Origin: Glebionis coronaria
Taxonomy: Eukaryota > Streptophyta > Magnoliopsida > Asterales > Asteraceae
Assembly: GCA_025667525.1 (NCBI GenBank)
Contig: CM046875.1
Coordinates: 118,472,340 to 118,536,339 of the forward strand
Reading direction: 5' to 3'
DNA: 64,000 bases
The notes under the pieces were generated by a model. It was given only the letters and a program-made list of their open reading frames with translations. It ran no database searches and was not told the DNA's origin. How positions within the stretch are numbered: position 1 is the stretch's first letter; every line of letters begins with the position of its first letter. Positions 1-13,683 of this stretch are shown piece after piece. The translations under genes were made by a program, and so were the position numbers.

Positions 1-692
1 ATTTTCCAAGACATTCAATCACAAATGGTCGAAAAGCAAATTGGATATCTAAATAGATATCTTAAAGAGGTTTAACAATAAAAGCAACACGCACGGTAGT
101 AAAATGAAAATCAGGAGTTTCATCGAAAACAACACTTCTTAATCCCGAACAATGGTACCACGAGAGTATACACGACATGTAACAGTGAGTCGAGAAAAAA
201 AACAGACGGTTCAAAACGAGCGAGCATATGAAGTCAATCGTATCACGCATAAATGAAATAACAATAGTACTCAGAAAAATGAGTATAAAAGTCGGCAGCA
301 TACGCGCTCTGAATATAAGTAGGTAACGTCATAACAATTTGAAATCATTGTAACAAGATCATTTCACAAGAACAAGAATTCAGAAATGCAGTAAGAGCAT
401 ATGTAATTAAGTATTATCCAATGATAATTCATGAAGCACAAAGGCTTTGAAAAGACATAGTAATTATCATCATTAGGGTAATGTAATATTTCAACATGTA
501 ATCAGGAGAAGATATACCACAATGATAATTAAAAGTAAATAATAAGGATTAGAGAGTTACCCGCGCAGATATCGAGCAACCATGGCAGATTCTGTGTTTG
601 ACACTTAAAACCTGAAATTTTTTGAACTTTTGGTTATAGACTAAGTTTTGAAAACGACTCAGTTCCCTATAACGATCGCTGTGATACCAATC
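1..692 (-). mobile_element. 5' leader of a truncated Ty3-type retrotransposon
   Basis: This is untranslated leader of a minus-strand Ty3 element whose body continues left of the window. It is assigned because it directly abuts a primer-binding site and an LTR on its right. I see no open frame that looks like gag, so gag would start beyond position 1. The LTR shares the Tekay-like ending seen in the complete element at 24351-36016 (a common 'cccgagccccgtaaat' stretch), so both probably belong to related chromovirus families. The assignment is an inference from layout. Confidence 0.6.
678..690 (-). other. primer-binding site, initiator tRNA-Met type
   Basis: On the minus strand this reads TTGGTATCACAGC, one mismatch from the TTGGTATCAGAGC that pairs with the 3' end of initiator tRNA-Met. 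It lies two bases from the LTR end at 693, which fixes the minus orientation of the element. Confidence 0.65.
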
Positions 693-3584
693 TGTGAGAC
701 CCCCAGAATCTGACATGGAACAACTAGGCAACAAGGGGGTAACACGTCATGGTACAAGAAACAATGAGTTACAGTTGACACAAAGATGACGTAATAAAAA
801 CATGTACATTACATCATAAAATAATCAGAGTTTTAAACATAGGTCCCAGAGTTTTATATGCGGAATGATTTATTATTTCATCAAAATTTATAACACTTAG
901 TTACTAAAAGTACAAAAAATCTTCTGACAGCTTTTAGATTTGACCAAAGTTAAAATATACACAGAAATCTCCAAGCTGCGATAATATCCTACGGGCTCCC
1001 ATCCAAGCAAAGCTAAGTAATAATACCTGAAATTAAACATGTAAAATCGTCAACATAAAGTTGAGTGATATTCATAGGTTTAGCAGTAAAGGTGTGGAAC
1101 ACAATAAAATTTGTAAAACAAGTAATGGGGGGATAACTATGTACATTGTCCATAATCACGATGTATATTATTGTTGTTTAGTCTCATGAACCGAAGCTTA
1201 ACTCAAATGTAAGTTCCTCTAGGGAGTATTCAGCCTAAATACTCAAGTATAAACAAATGTATGTGCGTCAAGGTAATCGCGACGGGGATTCTCAATCCCG
1301 ATGGATCCACCTACAACATGCGCGCTTAGCGCAAAACATACGGGACAATTAACGGTTCATGATAGGAGAGGAAACTCAAGGCTAACTTCTAAAAAGCAAT
1401 AATACCATTGAATTCATCTTTAAAGCATACACGTTCTGGATGGCATACAAATTCTGGATAGCATACAGTTTTTAATTGGTTGTGTTCCACCATGTAAAAT
1501 CTCACCCCGTGTTAAGAAACCATGTACAAGTAAAAAGGGGATATGAACTCACCTTAGCCACGAGGTAAGTCAATCACGGTACTAAACAACTGAGTAGAAA
1601 CGGTAGTGGTAAGACGATCACCGACGATATGGATGCCCAGGAAACACGAAAGCCGCAACCTATCAAAATAAGGCGCGCGTTAAGATTTGAACTCAAGTAT
1701 CGATATCTACCAAATATAATATGACTCAAATGTTTTAAAAGTATTCATGTTTCAAAACCATTGACACGAACCAAATGAAACCATTTATCCAACGTTACAC
1801 ATTTAAATACTTGAACATTTGAAATTGACCCGTCATAAGACGCCAAGTCAACACAAGTCAAACTATCCGTTTACCTTATTCGTACCGGTATTTAAGTCAT
1901 TCATATAATGACTAACCACTTGAGTAAGTCACCATGTCCGATTGTGAATAGTCAAACTCACGCAACATAAGCATTAAACTATGTGTCCAAAAATAAAATC
2001 CACAAGTACACCCCGAATGTACACACCGATCTACTCTATCTAGACTTGTCCGATTTAGATGAAATTTGGTGTCAAGGTCACTTATAATCTATATAAGACC
2101 TTGCCAAAATTTGAGCCAAGGTTATCACTTTAAAACCCATAAGCTCTATACTTTACTCGACTCCAAAATTGGGACAGATTGTGTACTTGTTTTATAAAAC
2201 CGTTCATACCGCTTTAAAAGTACTATTTTGACAATCCGCCATTTAAAACCACTACTAGAATCATCAAATTAAGTTTATAGACTTTCATAATCAGTAGTAC
2301 CCATTATCTAACCAAGCCTAAAGTCCCCGAGAGTCGACCCAAAATCAGAGCACAATTTCGGATTGTGCCGACTTGCGTCTGATACACGAATATTAAAACT
2401 AGCATAACTTTTGACTCATAATGAGTTAGAAGCTCTATCTTACACCAAAACGAGCGTCTCAGAAACTCTACAACAAATTCAAGTAATCTCAGCCTATATC
2501 AAAACTTAAACCCACGAAAAAAATCTGTTTTAAGCTGCTTTCCCAAAATACACTTTTAAAAATCATGTCAAATCAATTTTCCAAGCAAAACCACTCATTC
2601 CTATACCTATAGTATCACTCTAATATCATACCCATCAACCAAACACTCCTAAAAACACTTGTATGACAAATTTAACAAAATCACATATCAAAAACCAAAC
2701 TTTTTAGGATCAAAAAGTGATGATCTTACCAAGATCATCACATGCATGATGATTTAAACACTTCAAACCACAAAATCATAAAGTTATGAAAACTTGATGC
2801 ATTTGTGAAATTCTTGAATCAAAAGAATCACAAGATCATTTGTAACAAGGGACTAGTTTTTGTTTTGATTAATTCAAAAGGAAAATTGATGAAGTGAGGG
2901 TGTTTATGGTGATGGAGTGGCGGCAAACAAGGAGGTGGAGGAGATGTTGGTGAAATTTTTTATAAAGTTATGGTGTGTGTGTTTTTTAGTTGGAAAATAA
3001 GTTTATATATGGTGTAAAGTTCGGGCCAAATTTTCCAAGTTTTAAAACTTGTGGACTTAAAAACAATTAATAGTTTAAAGGGTAGAAAATGGTTATTAGT
3101 AAATATTGAAAATATTTACGGGGCTCGGGTTTCGTAAAAAAAAATTCAAAAGTTACAATGCATCATAAATATGCTTATATGGTTTACCGACACGACTTAA
3201 CATGTAATTAAAAGAAGTCATCGAAAATATTAATTATCGAAACAGTTGATAATAAAATGTAAAATTTTGGGCATCCGTCGGTATCGCTATCATTAGGAAT
3301 TCTCGTTGTACACTGATTTTGAGTAAACTCGTTATAAAACGCACGCGGGTGATTTTAAATCAAAAACTTTGATTTAAATAAATATGGAAAAATAAAATAA
3401 GAATTTTATAATTCCCGATAAAGTATTTATCAATGATCAGAAAATACTTGAAAAGTATCATTTATTGAAATTATCATGATCTCGGGATTTACATATAAGA
3501 ATACAAGAAAACATAATACGCCAGAAAATTCAAGAAGCACGAATAAAAGAATAAAATAATGCTGGGAAAGTACGAGTTCTTACA
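693..3584 (-). repeat. Ty3 (Tekay-like) LTR, minus orientation
   Basis: The segment starts TGTGAGACCCCC and ends GAGTTCTTACA, so its ends form an imperfect inverted repeat (TGTGAGA/TGTAAGA). A primer-binding site sits beside its left end. At 3585 the copia reading frame resumes at once, which supports this right edge. Part of it (about 2990-3140) is the reverse complement of sequence in the LTRs at 24351-26993 and 33375-36016. The second LTR lies off the window, so no TSD can be checked. The edge could be near 3493 instead, where another TGTAAATCCC-type end occurs. Confidence 0.6.
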
Positions 3585-4983
3585 AAACCAATGTGGTGAC
3601 AAAAAACAAAGCTAGGCTGGTGGCCTAAGGATTCAATCAAGAGCCTGGTGTTGATTTTGATCAGACCTTTGCTCCAGTTGCACGTATGGAAGCCATACGA
3701 ACCTTCCTTGCTTATGTCACCTACATGAACTTCACCATCTACCAAATGGATGTCAAAAGTGCATTCCTAAATGGTGACCTAAAAGAAGAAGTTTATGTTA
3801 CACAGCCTCCTGGCTTTTAAAGTAGTAAATACACAAACCATGTCTACAAGCTTTACAAAGCTTTGTATGGACTGAAGCAAACCCTGAAGGCTTGGTATGA
3901 AACTCTCTCAACATTTCTCATTGAACATAAATTTTTCAGAGGAAAATAGATACCACATTGTTTATCTATAAATCTAAAACTGGCACCATTTTGGTACAAA
4001 TTTATGTGGATGACATCATCTTTGGTTCAACAAGCTTGAAGTTATGTAAAAAATTTGTCAAGCTTATGACCAGAAAGTTTGAGATGAGTATGATGGGAGA
4101 ACTCACATACTTCTTTGGTCTTTATATTAAACAATCTGACCAAGGCATCTCCATCAATCAAGAAAAATATGTCAAGGATCTACTGAAGAAGTATGATATC
4201 AATTGTGCTTCAGTAAAAACACCAATGGTACCCCTTAACAACTTAGGACCTGATCTCAATAGACACTCAGTCAATGAGACTTAGTATAGAGATATGATTG
4301 GATCACTCATGTATTTAATTGCAAGCAGACCTGACATTCAATTCTCTACATGCCTTTGTGCAAGATACAAAGCAGATCCAAAGGAATCACACCTTACTGC
4401 TATAAAGAGAATCTTTAGACACCTAAAAGGTACATCAAGTCTAGGTCTTTGGTACCCCAAATCCTCAAGGTTTGAATTAAAGGGGTATTCAGACTCTAAC
4501 TATGCTGGATGCAATATGGACAGAAAAAGCACTTCTGGTGATTGCCAATTGCTAGGTGGCAAACTTGTGTATTGGAGTGCTAAAAAGCAACAAACAGTTG
4601 TCATGTCTTCAACAGAAGCTGAATATGTGGCAGCTGCTGGATGTTGTGCCAATGTTCTTTTGATGAAAAGCCAACTGGCTGATTATGACATAAAATATGA
4701 AAAGGTACCAATCTTTTGTGATAACACTAGTGCTATTACAATAACCAACAATCCATTCCTTCACTCAAGAACAAAACACATTGATATCAGATATCACTTT
4801 ATCAGAGATCATATTGTGAAAGGGGACATTGAATTCCATTTCATCCCCACTCAGTATCAATTGGCTAATATCTTCACCAAACCACTGGATGAACCAACTT
4901 TCAAAAGATTGATAATGGAGCTTGGAATGCAAAACCTTGATGATACAAAACCTGAACCTTCAGCATTCACTAAAGAAGCTTAA
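3585..4983 (+). pseudogene. copia pol fragment: reverse transcriptase and RNase H
   Basis: This is the 3' part of a Ty1/copia polyprotein. The frame opens in the RT domain (NKARLVA, then a stop where Gln is expected) and passes [26 protein letters not shown], the catalytic box YVDD (about 4003-4014), and then RNase H with SSTEAEYVAA and TKHIDIRYHFIRD. The last part (4294-4983) is open for 229 codons. Lesions seen are a TAA in place of CAA near 3629, a stop after PPGF near 3818, a one-base loss near 3950 and a stop at 4282-4284. The 5' end is cut by the Ty3 LTR. No function remains likely. Confidence 0.9.
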
Positions 4984-5736
4984 AGGTTCAGCATGTCTCT
5001 AAACTATTTTGATTAATGCTAAGTAGCAGTGTCTGAGTAAAGGAGTGTGCAATGTCATATGTCTATCTCACAATATGTGATTGTGTATATGATGTTTTGT
5101 CACATTCTCTGATTCACTGAAGCTAAACAAACAATCACCAGTCATCAAAGTTTTTCTTCAGCAAAATCTGAACAAAATTTTAATACAAATGAGTAGCTAG
5201 GCCTGAGTAGAGGAGCGTGCAATGTCATATGTCTTGTTCGCTTATGTGAACATGTATATGGGGTTTTGTCGCCTCATCTGACGCACTGAAGCTCACAAGT
5301 ATTGCTATCAGCTTGAACATATCTGAGCAACAGCTTTTAAAACAAATCAATCATGTGTCGAAAATTATTAAATGGCATTGAATATTCTTGTGAATAAAAC
5401 AAACATTCTTTCAAAAGGTGTCATTTGTTAAGTAAGGAAATTTCAAACGTCCTCATCCACAATCAACAACTTCCTGACACATGAGGCGTTTCACTGTTCA
5501 AAGTAACAGAAAATCATACTTTTTTGTAGAACATTAATGAGAGAGTTTGTGCCAAATGTTCAAAAGAAACCCTAAAAGATTTATAACTTTTTCAGATGTT
5601 TTAAAAACTTTTCACAAAGTAGTTTAAGTTTTTATGTAATCCATTGCATTTGGATTTCATTCCACGCTTACAAATCTTTTCATCAAAAACACACACACAC
5701 AAACTCTTTCTCTCTCAAAAAACACACAAAATAACA
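4984..5736 (+). other. spacer between pol and extra ORF, with a direct repeat
   Basis: About 750 bases hold no clear gene. Two diverged copies of a 90-base unit lie at 5034-5124 and 5204-5293, 170 bases apart. Both begin TGAGTA, contain GTGCAATGTCATATGTCT and end CACTGAAGCT. The rest is a leader with CT-rich and CA-rich runs just before the ATG at 5737, as in a 5' untranslated region of the following ORF. Confidence 0.7.
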
Positions 5737-7985
5737 ATGGCTGAATCTTCTTCCCAAAAAGTTGCAGAAATCACTCTTAACCCATCCACTCATGTCACTT
5801 TTCCCATCCAAGATATCATATACAAACCTAACAACATCACCTTAATCAAACCAGACACCATTAAATATGTTCCTGGGGATCAAGTAATGACTTACTTTTC
5901 TAAAAGTGTTTTAAGATATGCATTGTTTAAGGATCCTGGAATGATGTTCCAAAATGTTTTAAAAGAGTTTTGGTTCACTGCACAAGCTTCTCACAACAAG
6001 AAATCAATTAAGTTTGATTCTACTACTGCTAGGATTCATGGTAAAATTGGTTTGAAACTATTTAAAAGGGTTTTGGGTCTAAACTATTTGGAAAACCCTA
6101 GTGATTATGAAGCTATACCTGATGATTTTTCTATTGTTAAAAATTTATTTAAAGAAATTGGGTATAGTGAAGAGATCACTAAGAAGGGGGGTTTAAAAAG
6201 GATTTTTTTGCCACCAAGGTGGAAATTGCTGATGACTATTCTCATTGAGTGTTGGGGGGGGGGGGGGGGAATTGGAGGCCTTGACCAGATAAACCAAAAG
6301 GATGCTATAATTTTATACTGTCTTGCCAAGGGAATAAAAGCTGATTTTGGAAGGCTTATCTTTGAAGATCTCCACAGAAAGCTAGAGAAAAAGACAAGGG
6401 AGAAAAATGTTGTTTACACCAGATTTATATCTCTCCTATTTGTTAACCATCTTGGTGATGACTTTTTAAAAATCTATAGAGATAAATTGGTTTTTCAACC
6501 CTTTGATCTTACACGCTGGAACATTCCAGTCAACACCATTTATCCTCCTCTTACATAACCCATGTTGGACATCTGCTTAGCAGATGCTCCACTAGTGTAT
6601 AAAGCTCCACAAGACACTTCTCCAATTGGAGAAGGGGATTTGAAGGGCAAAAAGCCTGGAGCTTCTTCTAGACCACGTAAGAAGCAAACGTATATTAACA
6701 CTGAAAAGGTTAGACGTGAGTCCAGAAAGAGGAGATCCCTCACACAATCTTCATTGAAGAAGGTTGCTGATGATACCCAAGGCCAAGCTTTGAAGAAACG
6801 CAAGTCCTCGGCCAAGGACAAGAACCCAAGCCAGCCGTCACCTTCAGTCTTTACTGGAGGTGACATGCATAAAGAGGCCCAGAAGGCAACCCTTATCTCA
6901 ACTTCTTTAGAAGATAAGGGTGAAGATGGAGCGCACCCTCAGCTCAGTAGTGTTGAGTCAGCATTGGTAAGTAATTTAAATCTGAATACATTTCCAATTT
7001 CATTACCAATCTCTATCATTTGTCACTCTGAGTCAGCATCAGGGCGTGAGGCGTCAGCAAATACAACATCTGACACTGACCTTGGACTATCTGTTTCTAA
7101 TGATGTAGCACCCCCACAACAGGGTCCTACTGAAGGAACCAAAAACATATTTATTAATCTTAACTCATCAGGGACTTTTTCTCAGGATCCATTAGGTAAA
7201 ACCAACCCTAGTGGTGAAGGAGTAGAACTGACCTTCACACTAGAGGTGATGCTGAAAAGACCAACAAGGAAGTGCCTCTTACCATTAGCGCCAAGGTGGG
7301 ACACTTGCCTAATTATATGTTTAGTATGTCTTCAGATGAATTGGAAAAAGCTCTTGGGTTCAATGAAAGGGTTCCAGTCAATCTTGATGACAGCTTTTAG
7401 GAGACTGCTGAAGTAACACCAAAGCCACCATCCCCCAGATCTGAACAGGTAAAAGAATTGACAAATCAAGTGTTAATTCTTCAATCACAGGTGGCTAAAC
7501 TGAAGGAGGAAAAGGTGCTTGCTGATGCTAAAATCACAACTCTTAAAGCAAGACCAATTCCTCCTACTGCTAGTCAAATCAAGGATGTCATTATTGTTGC
7601 TTTAAAGCCATTAGTCAAAGATGTGGCCACCACCACTTCCATAAAACAAGAAATGTCATCTCTTATGGACTCCCAAAACAGTGCTACCATGGAGTTCCCA
7701 CCAGAGTTCACACCAATGCCTGGCCAAGTAAATGATTTGTGTGACTCTGTGTCCAAGATAAAAGATAGAGTGGCGTTGCTGGAGAAACAGAAGTTGACCT
7801 TATCTGAAGAGGTTCAGCAGAGACTAAATGCACTTGAAAATGTTCCAGCAATGCTGGGCAAGGTATCCTCCACTCTTGATCATATTTGTGGTCCCTTCCC
7901 TACTGGTGGGTCATCAGAAGCTGCTGGGCAGTCTTCTACTGAGGGGGAGAAAATCACCATCCAGCAGCTCTTCCATAAACATGCC
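5737..7985 (+). pseudogene. SIRE-type downstream ORF, first part
   Basis: This is the large extra ORF of the copia element. I choose ATG 5737 (MAESSSQK) over the upstream in-frame ATG at 5644 because CT/CA-rich leader precedes it. The N-terminal about 270 residues form a compact domain typical of plant retroelement proteins of unknown function. The following part is Lys/Ser/Pro-rich, and 7458-7985 is coiled-coil-like (leucine-rich, LILQSQVAKLKEEK). Lesions are an in-frame TAA at 6556-6558, a frame change between about 7380 and 7458, and a 16-base G run at 6254-6269 that inserts glycines. The frame stops at 7986 only because another element inserted there. It continues in frame at 21478. Confidence 0.8.
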
Positions 7986-9202
7986 TGATTGTAGTAGTTT
8001 TTGTACCCTTTAGGAAAAGGATGACAAAAGTGGCAAGTATTAAGTGTCGGTTTAGGAAAACCGAGCACTAATGACCAAATAAGTTCAAGTTCGTTTCCCA
8101 AGGAGGCAAGTGCGTTGTGTATTGAATTGATTTTGATTTGTGATTATATGTTTGAGAAAGAGAGAAAGAAATGAGATTAGAAGAGAAAGACGGTTAAGAA
8201 AACGAATTAAACTAAGACGAAAAAAAGGCGATCACGTAAAACCGTAAATAGTGCAAAAATTAAAATTTTATCCTAAAAATTCCTAAAAATTACTAAAAAT
8301 CCACAATAATATTCTAAGAGTTTACAAAAAATCCAAACTTGCTAAAACCTTTTAATTAATTAGATAATGACTTTTTAATGCTAATTAAAGCCCTAAAAAT
8401 CACAATTAATTATTAAAAAGCCCTAAACAAGATCTTAAAGTTTGTAAACCTCAAAAATGTCCTAATTAAGCTAAAAAGTATTTTTTTAAAATTTTAAAAC
8501 CAAATAAAACTATTTTTAAACACTTAAAAACTATTAAAATTAATTAAAACTTAAATTAATTCTAGAAAATAATTGAAAAGCCCTAAAAATATTTGGAAAG
8601 TTACAAAATTCCTAATTTAGTGTCTACAATCTAGGAAAAATGAAAAAAGTAGAAAAAAAAAACTTTCAATTTTTAATAATAAAATAATAATAAAATAATC
8701 AAAAAATCAAAGTTTACTAAAAAATTCTAAAAAATTACCAAAAATCTAAAATATTATAACTAAGACAGAAATGCAATTAAAAGTTTCTAAAACCTATTTA
8801 ATAATTTTATATTAAATTTTAAAGTTGGTTAAAAACCCTAAAATCCTATAAAATCAAAAATAAGTTAAATTGAAAACTTAAATGTCTGTAAACCTAAAAA
8901 ATATGATAAAAACCTAAAAACTATTTTTTCAGATTTTTAAAATACCTTTTTCTATTTTTAAATTACTTTCTAAAATTAAAACTTAAAATATTCCTTGAAA
9001 ATTTATTAAATACGGGAAAAATAAACTTTTTGAACTGAAAAGTCTTAAAACCTAATAAAAACAAAAGAAAAATACTAACTTGGAAAAATCCCTAAGGAAT
9101 AAGCTGAAAACAGCTTATAAACAAGTTGTTTGTTAAATAAGCTAGAAAAGAAAGTCTACTTAAATACCAAGTTAACCAAGTGATAACCAGTCAAAGACCC
9201 TA

Positions 9203-9266
9203 GGGCAACTGGTTATCACGTTGGTGTGTGGGAGGAGTGGCGCAGGTTCGAGTCCTGGCCACGTCC
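9203..9266 (+). other. tRNA-like module inside the Athila LTR
   Basis: The plus strand holds an A-box-like GGTTATCACGTTGG and a perfect Pol III B box GGTTCGAGTCC (9245-9255). It is followed by a T-rich run, as Pol III terminators are. It is antisense to the element. The fold is not a full tRNA, so this is a tRNA-derived relic or a Pol III-like signal, not a tRNA gene. The same module lies in the other LTR. Confidence 0.55.
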
Positions 9267-10648
9267 TTTTTAAAAAAAACTTTTTTTTTTCTTTTTTAAA
9301 CTTTAAAAAAAAACACAAACACAGACTATTTTAGTCACAAAATCACAACACCCAATCCAAATAAACTAGAATCAAAACCTACAAAACCAAAAACGTGCTC
9401 AGATATGATTTTTGATGAACACAAAGAAAACAGTTATCTTCACTTGTGAAGATATAATCAAGAGGGCTTGATTTTGGCTTTTTATGGTGTTTGATGGACA
9501 ATGGGGGTACCCCTATACTCAGTTGAGTATAGGGAGTCAACACAAACACAAATCAAGCAAGTATAACACAAGAATCAAGCACAAAAATGGCATAAAAGTT
9601 ACTGATCTAGCTTGCACATGACTGATGAACAATTTAACCAAATTACTTGTACAAATTTGAATTTCAATGGCCAAATACTTGAACAATACTCAACCAAATG
9701 ACATGTAACCAGTACACAATCCTTAAATACCCTATTGTCTAACAATTGGTAAGACTTGATAGCAAAATCCTCACAAAATCAGACACAAAAGCAGTTACTG
9801 GATTTTAAGTATTTTTCTCAATTTTTAGCATGCAATTTGGTATAAAACCTACCCAAACTGAAAAAACTAAGAGCACATACCACTTACTGACAACCAAAAG
9901 AGTGTTTAAAACAGATTTCAACACAAGATTAAAGTCATTCTACCCTACTTAAGCCTTAATCCAAACACCCCTTTATATTTTCTGAAAATAAATTTTCAAA
10001 GCAAATCTATTTAAAACCTAATCAAATTGACTCTAATCAATCCTAACATGCATATTATACCAAAATGAACTCAAATCAAAGCACTTAAACAACACTTAAC
10101 AGATTTCATGCAAAAACAACAATAACTGAAAAATGAAAAAGGGACAAGGATTCTACCTTGAGGGACCTACATCCAGGCCCCTCAGTGACTGCTATGTCAC
10201 CTCCCACAAGCTCGGGCTTGTGCTGAGCCTTGGACAGCAAGCAAGTTCTGAAACCTGCTAAGAAAAATGAAGAACAAGCAAAAACAAGCAATATCTGATT
10301 TTCTTGAAACTGTTTAAACCCTTTTTAAAAACTTTCCTTAAACTCTTTTCTTTTCAAAAACACTTAAACCAAACAGGCTTACAAACCTGCAAACCCAAAC
10401 CTTTGAAACAAGTTTTTACCAAAAAATTACCCAAATTCTGAAACCTTGAAGTTAGCTTTTGAAAACTCAAAAACACTTCACAAACAATTTTTAGAACTCA
10501 GTATTAGCTTCAACACACACACAACTTTTAATAAACATAAAAAGGAATTAAATTGTTTAACAAATACCAAACTTTTATTTTACTAAAAAGGAATTACAAT
10601 GTGAAAGCCAAAAACTGGAACAAAGGGTAAGTTACAAACCAACTGCTC

Positions 10649-10656
10649 CTTTTATA
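10649..10656 (-). promoter_or_regulatory. TATA box of the LTR promoter (3' copy)
   Basis: The minus strand reads TATAAAAG. It lies in the first third of the LTR in element orientation, where the U3 promoter is expected, and is conserved in the other LTR at 20344-20351. Confidence 0.55.
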
Positions 10657-11764
10657 AGCCTCTACAGAAGATTCTAGAGCTAGGAATAAAATAACAATAA
10701 GCTAAAACCCTAATGCTGAAAAATCCGAAAATGCCCTTGGTTGATTGACTGAGAACTTGGTCAAATTGTGCCATGTGATGTTGTTGTGATGTCCAGCTGT
10801 TCTTGTTATGATCTTGGACGTTGGTGAACTCCTTTGGGACCAAGGAAAGCTTTGGGTACGTTGGATGTGTCTGTATTGGGTTTGGGGGAAAGTGATGGGT
10901 GCAGGGGAGGTACGGGGTGGGCCATAGGAGTCACATGACAATGTTTTTATGAGTGGGATGGGTTTAGGGGACCTTTTATCAAGGTTCTAGAGTAGATTAG
11001 GGAAAACCCCTTTGAATTAAGCATTTTAGGAATTTAGGGTTTATGGGTTTTGGGTGTTTAGCAGGTAAGGGTTTAATCCAAAAAGGGAAAAAAGGTTTTT
11101 AAACTTTGTGTTTAGTGGGAAAAGTGGGAGGGATTTGACCATGGTTTGACTGAGTTTATTTAATAAACTCAGTGGAAGGGTGACGTGGGGAATATGGGGC
11201 TTGTGATTGGTGGATGGTGAGTGGGGGATGACGTGGAGGTCATTGGTTGGCTGAGGTGGGATTGGTTGTCTGGCAAAAACAGCCCCCCAAGGTTTCTTCT
11301 TCTTTCACTTTGTATAAACAGCTACCAAACTTCCATTCCTTTGATATCAACTTTGGAAAGTTTACATTTTTGGCACAAAATGTTTTCAAGCTTGTAAACA
11401 AGGACTTCAATTGAAATTTCTTCATTCTTCAAGGGCCATTCTTGTAATGTCTTCAAACTTTAGGGACCCTATTCATATTTATGAATATTTGAGGGGTATA
11501 AAGTGTTAATCTTCAAAAGTTGAGGGACCAAACTTGCCAATCTTCAATTCTTCAAGGGTATTTTTGGAAATTCCAGATTTGGGCCCGGTTCATTGTGCGG
11601 CTTCGTTTTTGAATGATTCTTGTGATCTTTTGTCATTTCCTCAATATCCGTACCTAAAATACACAAGCAACAAACACGAGCATATATTTGGCAGTTTTAA
11701 TGATATTTTATGCATTTTAAGCCCGATTTGGACGATGAGACCATGTATAAAAGCATTCTCATCA

Positions 11765-13683
11765 CTCTCCCATACTAAACCATTGTCGTGCCCTCACGCA
11801 ATGCTAGAATAAAGTATCATAGCACCTCCAAAATTCATTTTTATTCACTTTATTGAAATGATAAACTAGCTACACTACCACTATTACTACTACTTGTGTT
11901 TTAGACATAATGTATGATTTTCATCGCAAAATGGGACGTTTAGGTTCATAGAATAAGAACACGTGAATGCTTCGTTAGAAATAATTTCATCGTCCTCGAT
12001 TTTCACCTCAATTCCATGCCAAGCGTGCAACAAGATCATTGTCATTATAAGTTAGTAATGCTAACACTACTCATATGCCCTAATCACGTACTTATCCTCC
12101 CATTATTCCTAAGTTGTATCTCTTATATTTTATTTTGTCTTGAATGTTTCACGAGGATACATTGTTGACTTATGCGATAATAGAGATTTAGGTCTAAAAA
12201 TAGAGTCCTAACGGTGTAACTAAGACCATCAAATCAATAACCCCTCATAATAGACAACGATGTTAAAAAATTAAGTTGACAAGAAGAATCGATAAACACG
12301 GTTTTATAACGGTTTTGAACATGAGACTTATTACCAAGACTTTTATACGCCCCCTAACGGAAGGGCCTTATTATCTTTGGTTTACCTCCATCTTTTATTC
12401 AACTTCGCCATGAAGCTTTTATTATGACTTCGGTCTTGCTTTGCCTTTTATTATCCGCCTCATCGGTGGTTTTATTAGCCAAAGACGTATATCCTCACGC
12501 TAAAGCGAATTTTGGATCTTTAAAGCTTCGAAGATTAAGGCTTGATTCACTTTCAATTTTGCATAGATTTTTCGGCCTTGTGGGGCTTCAAATTGTTTGC
12601 TAGATTTAGGTGAGCACTTGAAATCTTATTATTGGGTGAAGCTTTCGATTATTCGGGTTGCCAATACTTCAAAACCGTGACGCTGGCGATACCTTAATGT
12701 CTTCCCAATTTAATTACACGAAATCTACTAGAAAAGACTAGAAACCCAACAATCCTAACTAAACCGCTAAGTCAATATTTATTAAGCAAAAAAAAAATAT
12801 TTACAAGCGAAGGGAGAATAAGCAAACAACGAGAACACATGAGTTTTTGAAAGAATACGAGTACTCTACGTTTAGCATAGTAACTTATAATTAACTCTAT
12901 CATTTCTCGTCCTCATTTAAGAGACTTAGCCTAATGTGAAGTTAAGGAATCAAAGCTAAGTGCTCAACACGCACGGTCGAGTCAAAAATTACTCTTATTC
13001 TCACCATCGGAAAATCTACATTCGTGTCTTAAACACTTATGAAAAACAAGAAAATTTTTAAAATTTGGCCATTTTTAGCCTTATTTTGCAACAAAAACGA
13101 TAAACAAAAAGATAAACTTTGGAAAGCGTGAGGGTTTGGCAAGGCAAGTATCTATTCACCCCCCATACTAAAGTTAAACATTGTCCTCAATGTTTCGAGT
13201 CTAGGGGTGCAAACACCCCCATACTAGAGACGTAGTCGAATGCCTAATCTAGCATGGAAAGGGTGTAACCAATAAATTAATAGCCGTTTATGAAGTGTGC
13301 TAAAAACCTAAGGTTAGAACATCAAAAGGATATATCATTTGGATATTGAGAAAGTCTTCAAAGCAAACGATCGAGTGCTCCCATAAAACGAACACGAGAC
13401 GCTCCAATCGTGAAGATCATGATCTAAAAACCACAATGCACAAACAATCACGGAACAAAGGTTGGAAGGGCACAAATCCCCTCACATTAAACTAATTAGA
13501 AAGCAATAATATGTACATGGATAAGCATGGGTCTCCCCCACGAGGCACCTTGTTTTTGATAACCGAGTCAAAAGCTCGACTCGAATCCCCATAAATGTGA
13601 TCATTTAGGGATAATCATGGTATGGTCATATTTTGGTGGGGCTTACATGATAAACAAGGCCTAAAAACAACCGGTATTAAGGA
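11765..13683 (-). other. non-coding 3' internal region of the Athila-type element
   Basis: About 1.9 kb lie between the end of the coding region and the 3' LTR. I see no RT, RNase H or integrase motif on either strand and no long frame. Three copies of a purine-rich motif (minus strand AGTATGGGAG or AGTATGGGGG) occur near 11770, 13170 and 13222; the one beside the LTR is the likely plus-strand primer. The missing pol genes must have been deleted from this stretch. Confidence 0.7.

Larger units (their letters stand above)
7986..11764 (-). repeat. Athila-type LTR, 3' copy in element orientation
   Basis: It matches the copy at 17683-21472 over its whole length with scattered single-base changes and small indels. 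For example, 13 bases (CCCGTGTTCGTTT in the other copy) are missing near 11606 between short direct repeats. About 8200-9150 is very AT-rich with many irregular CCTAAAAA words. No protein gene is present; the short open frames in it are low-complexity. A polypurine-like run beside 11765 is consistent with this being the 3' LTR. Confidence 0.92.

Noticed and set aside
8200..9150. Many CCCTAAA-like words suggesting interstitial telomere repeats
   Set aside because: The words are irregularly spaced with varying A-runs and sit in an LTR present twice; no tandem array exists.
9203..9266. A functional tRNA gene in the Athila LTR
   Set aside because: The B box is good, but acceptor and anticodon arms do not form a cloverleaf.
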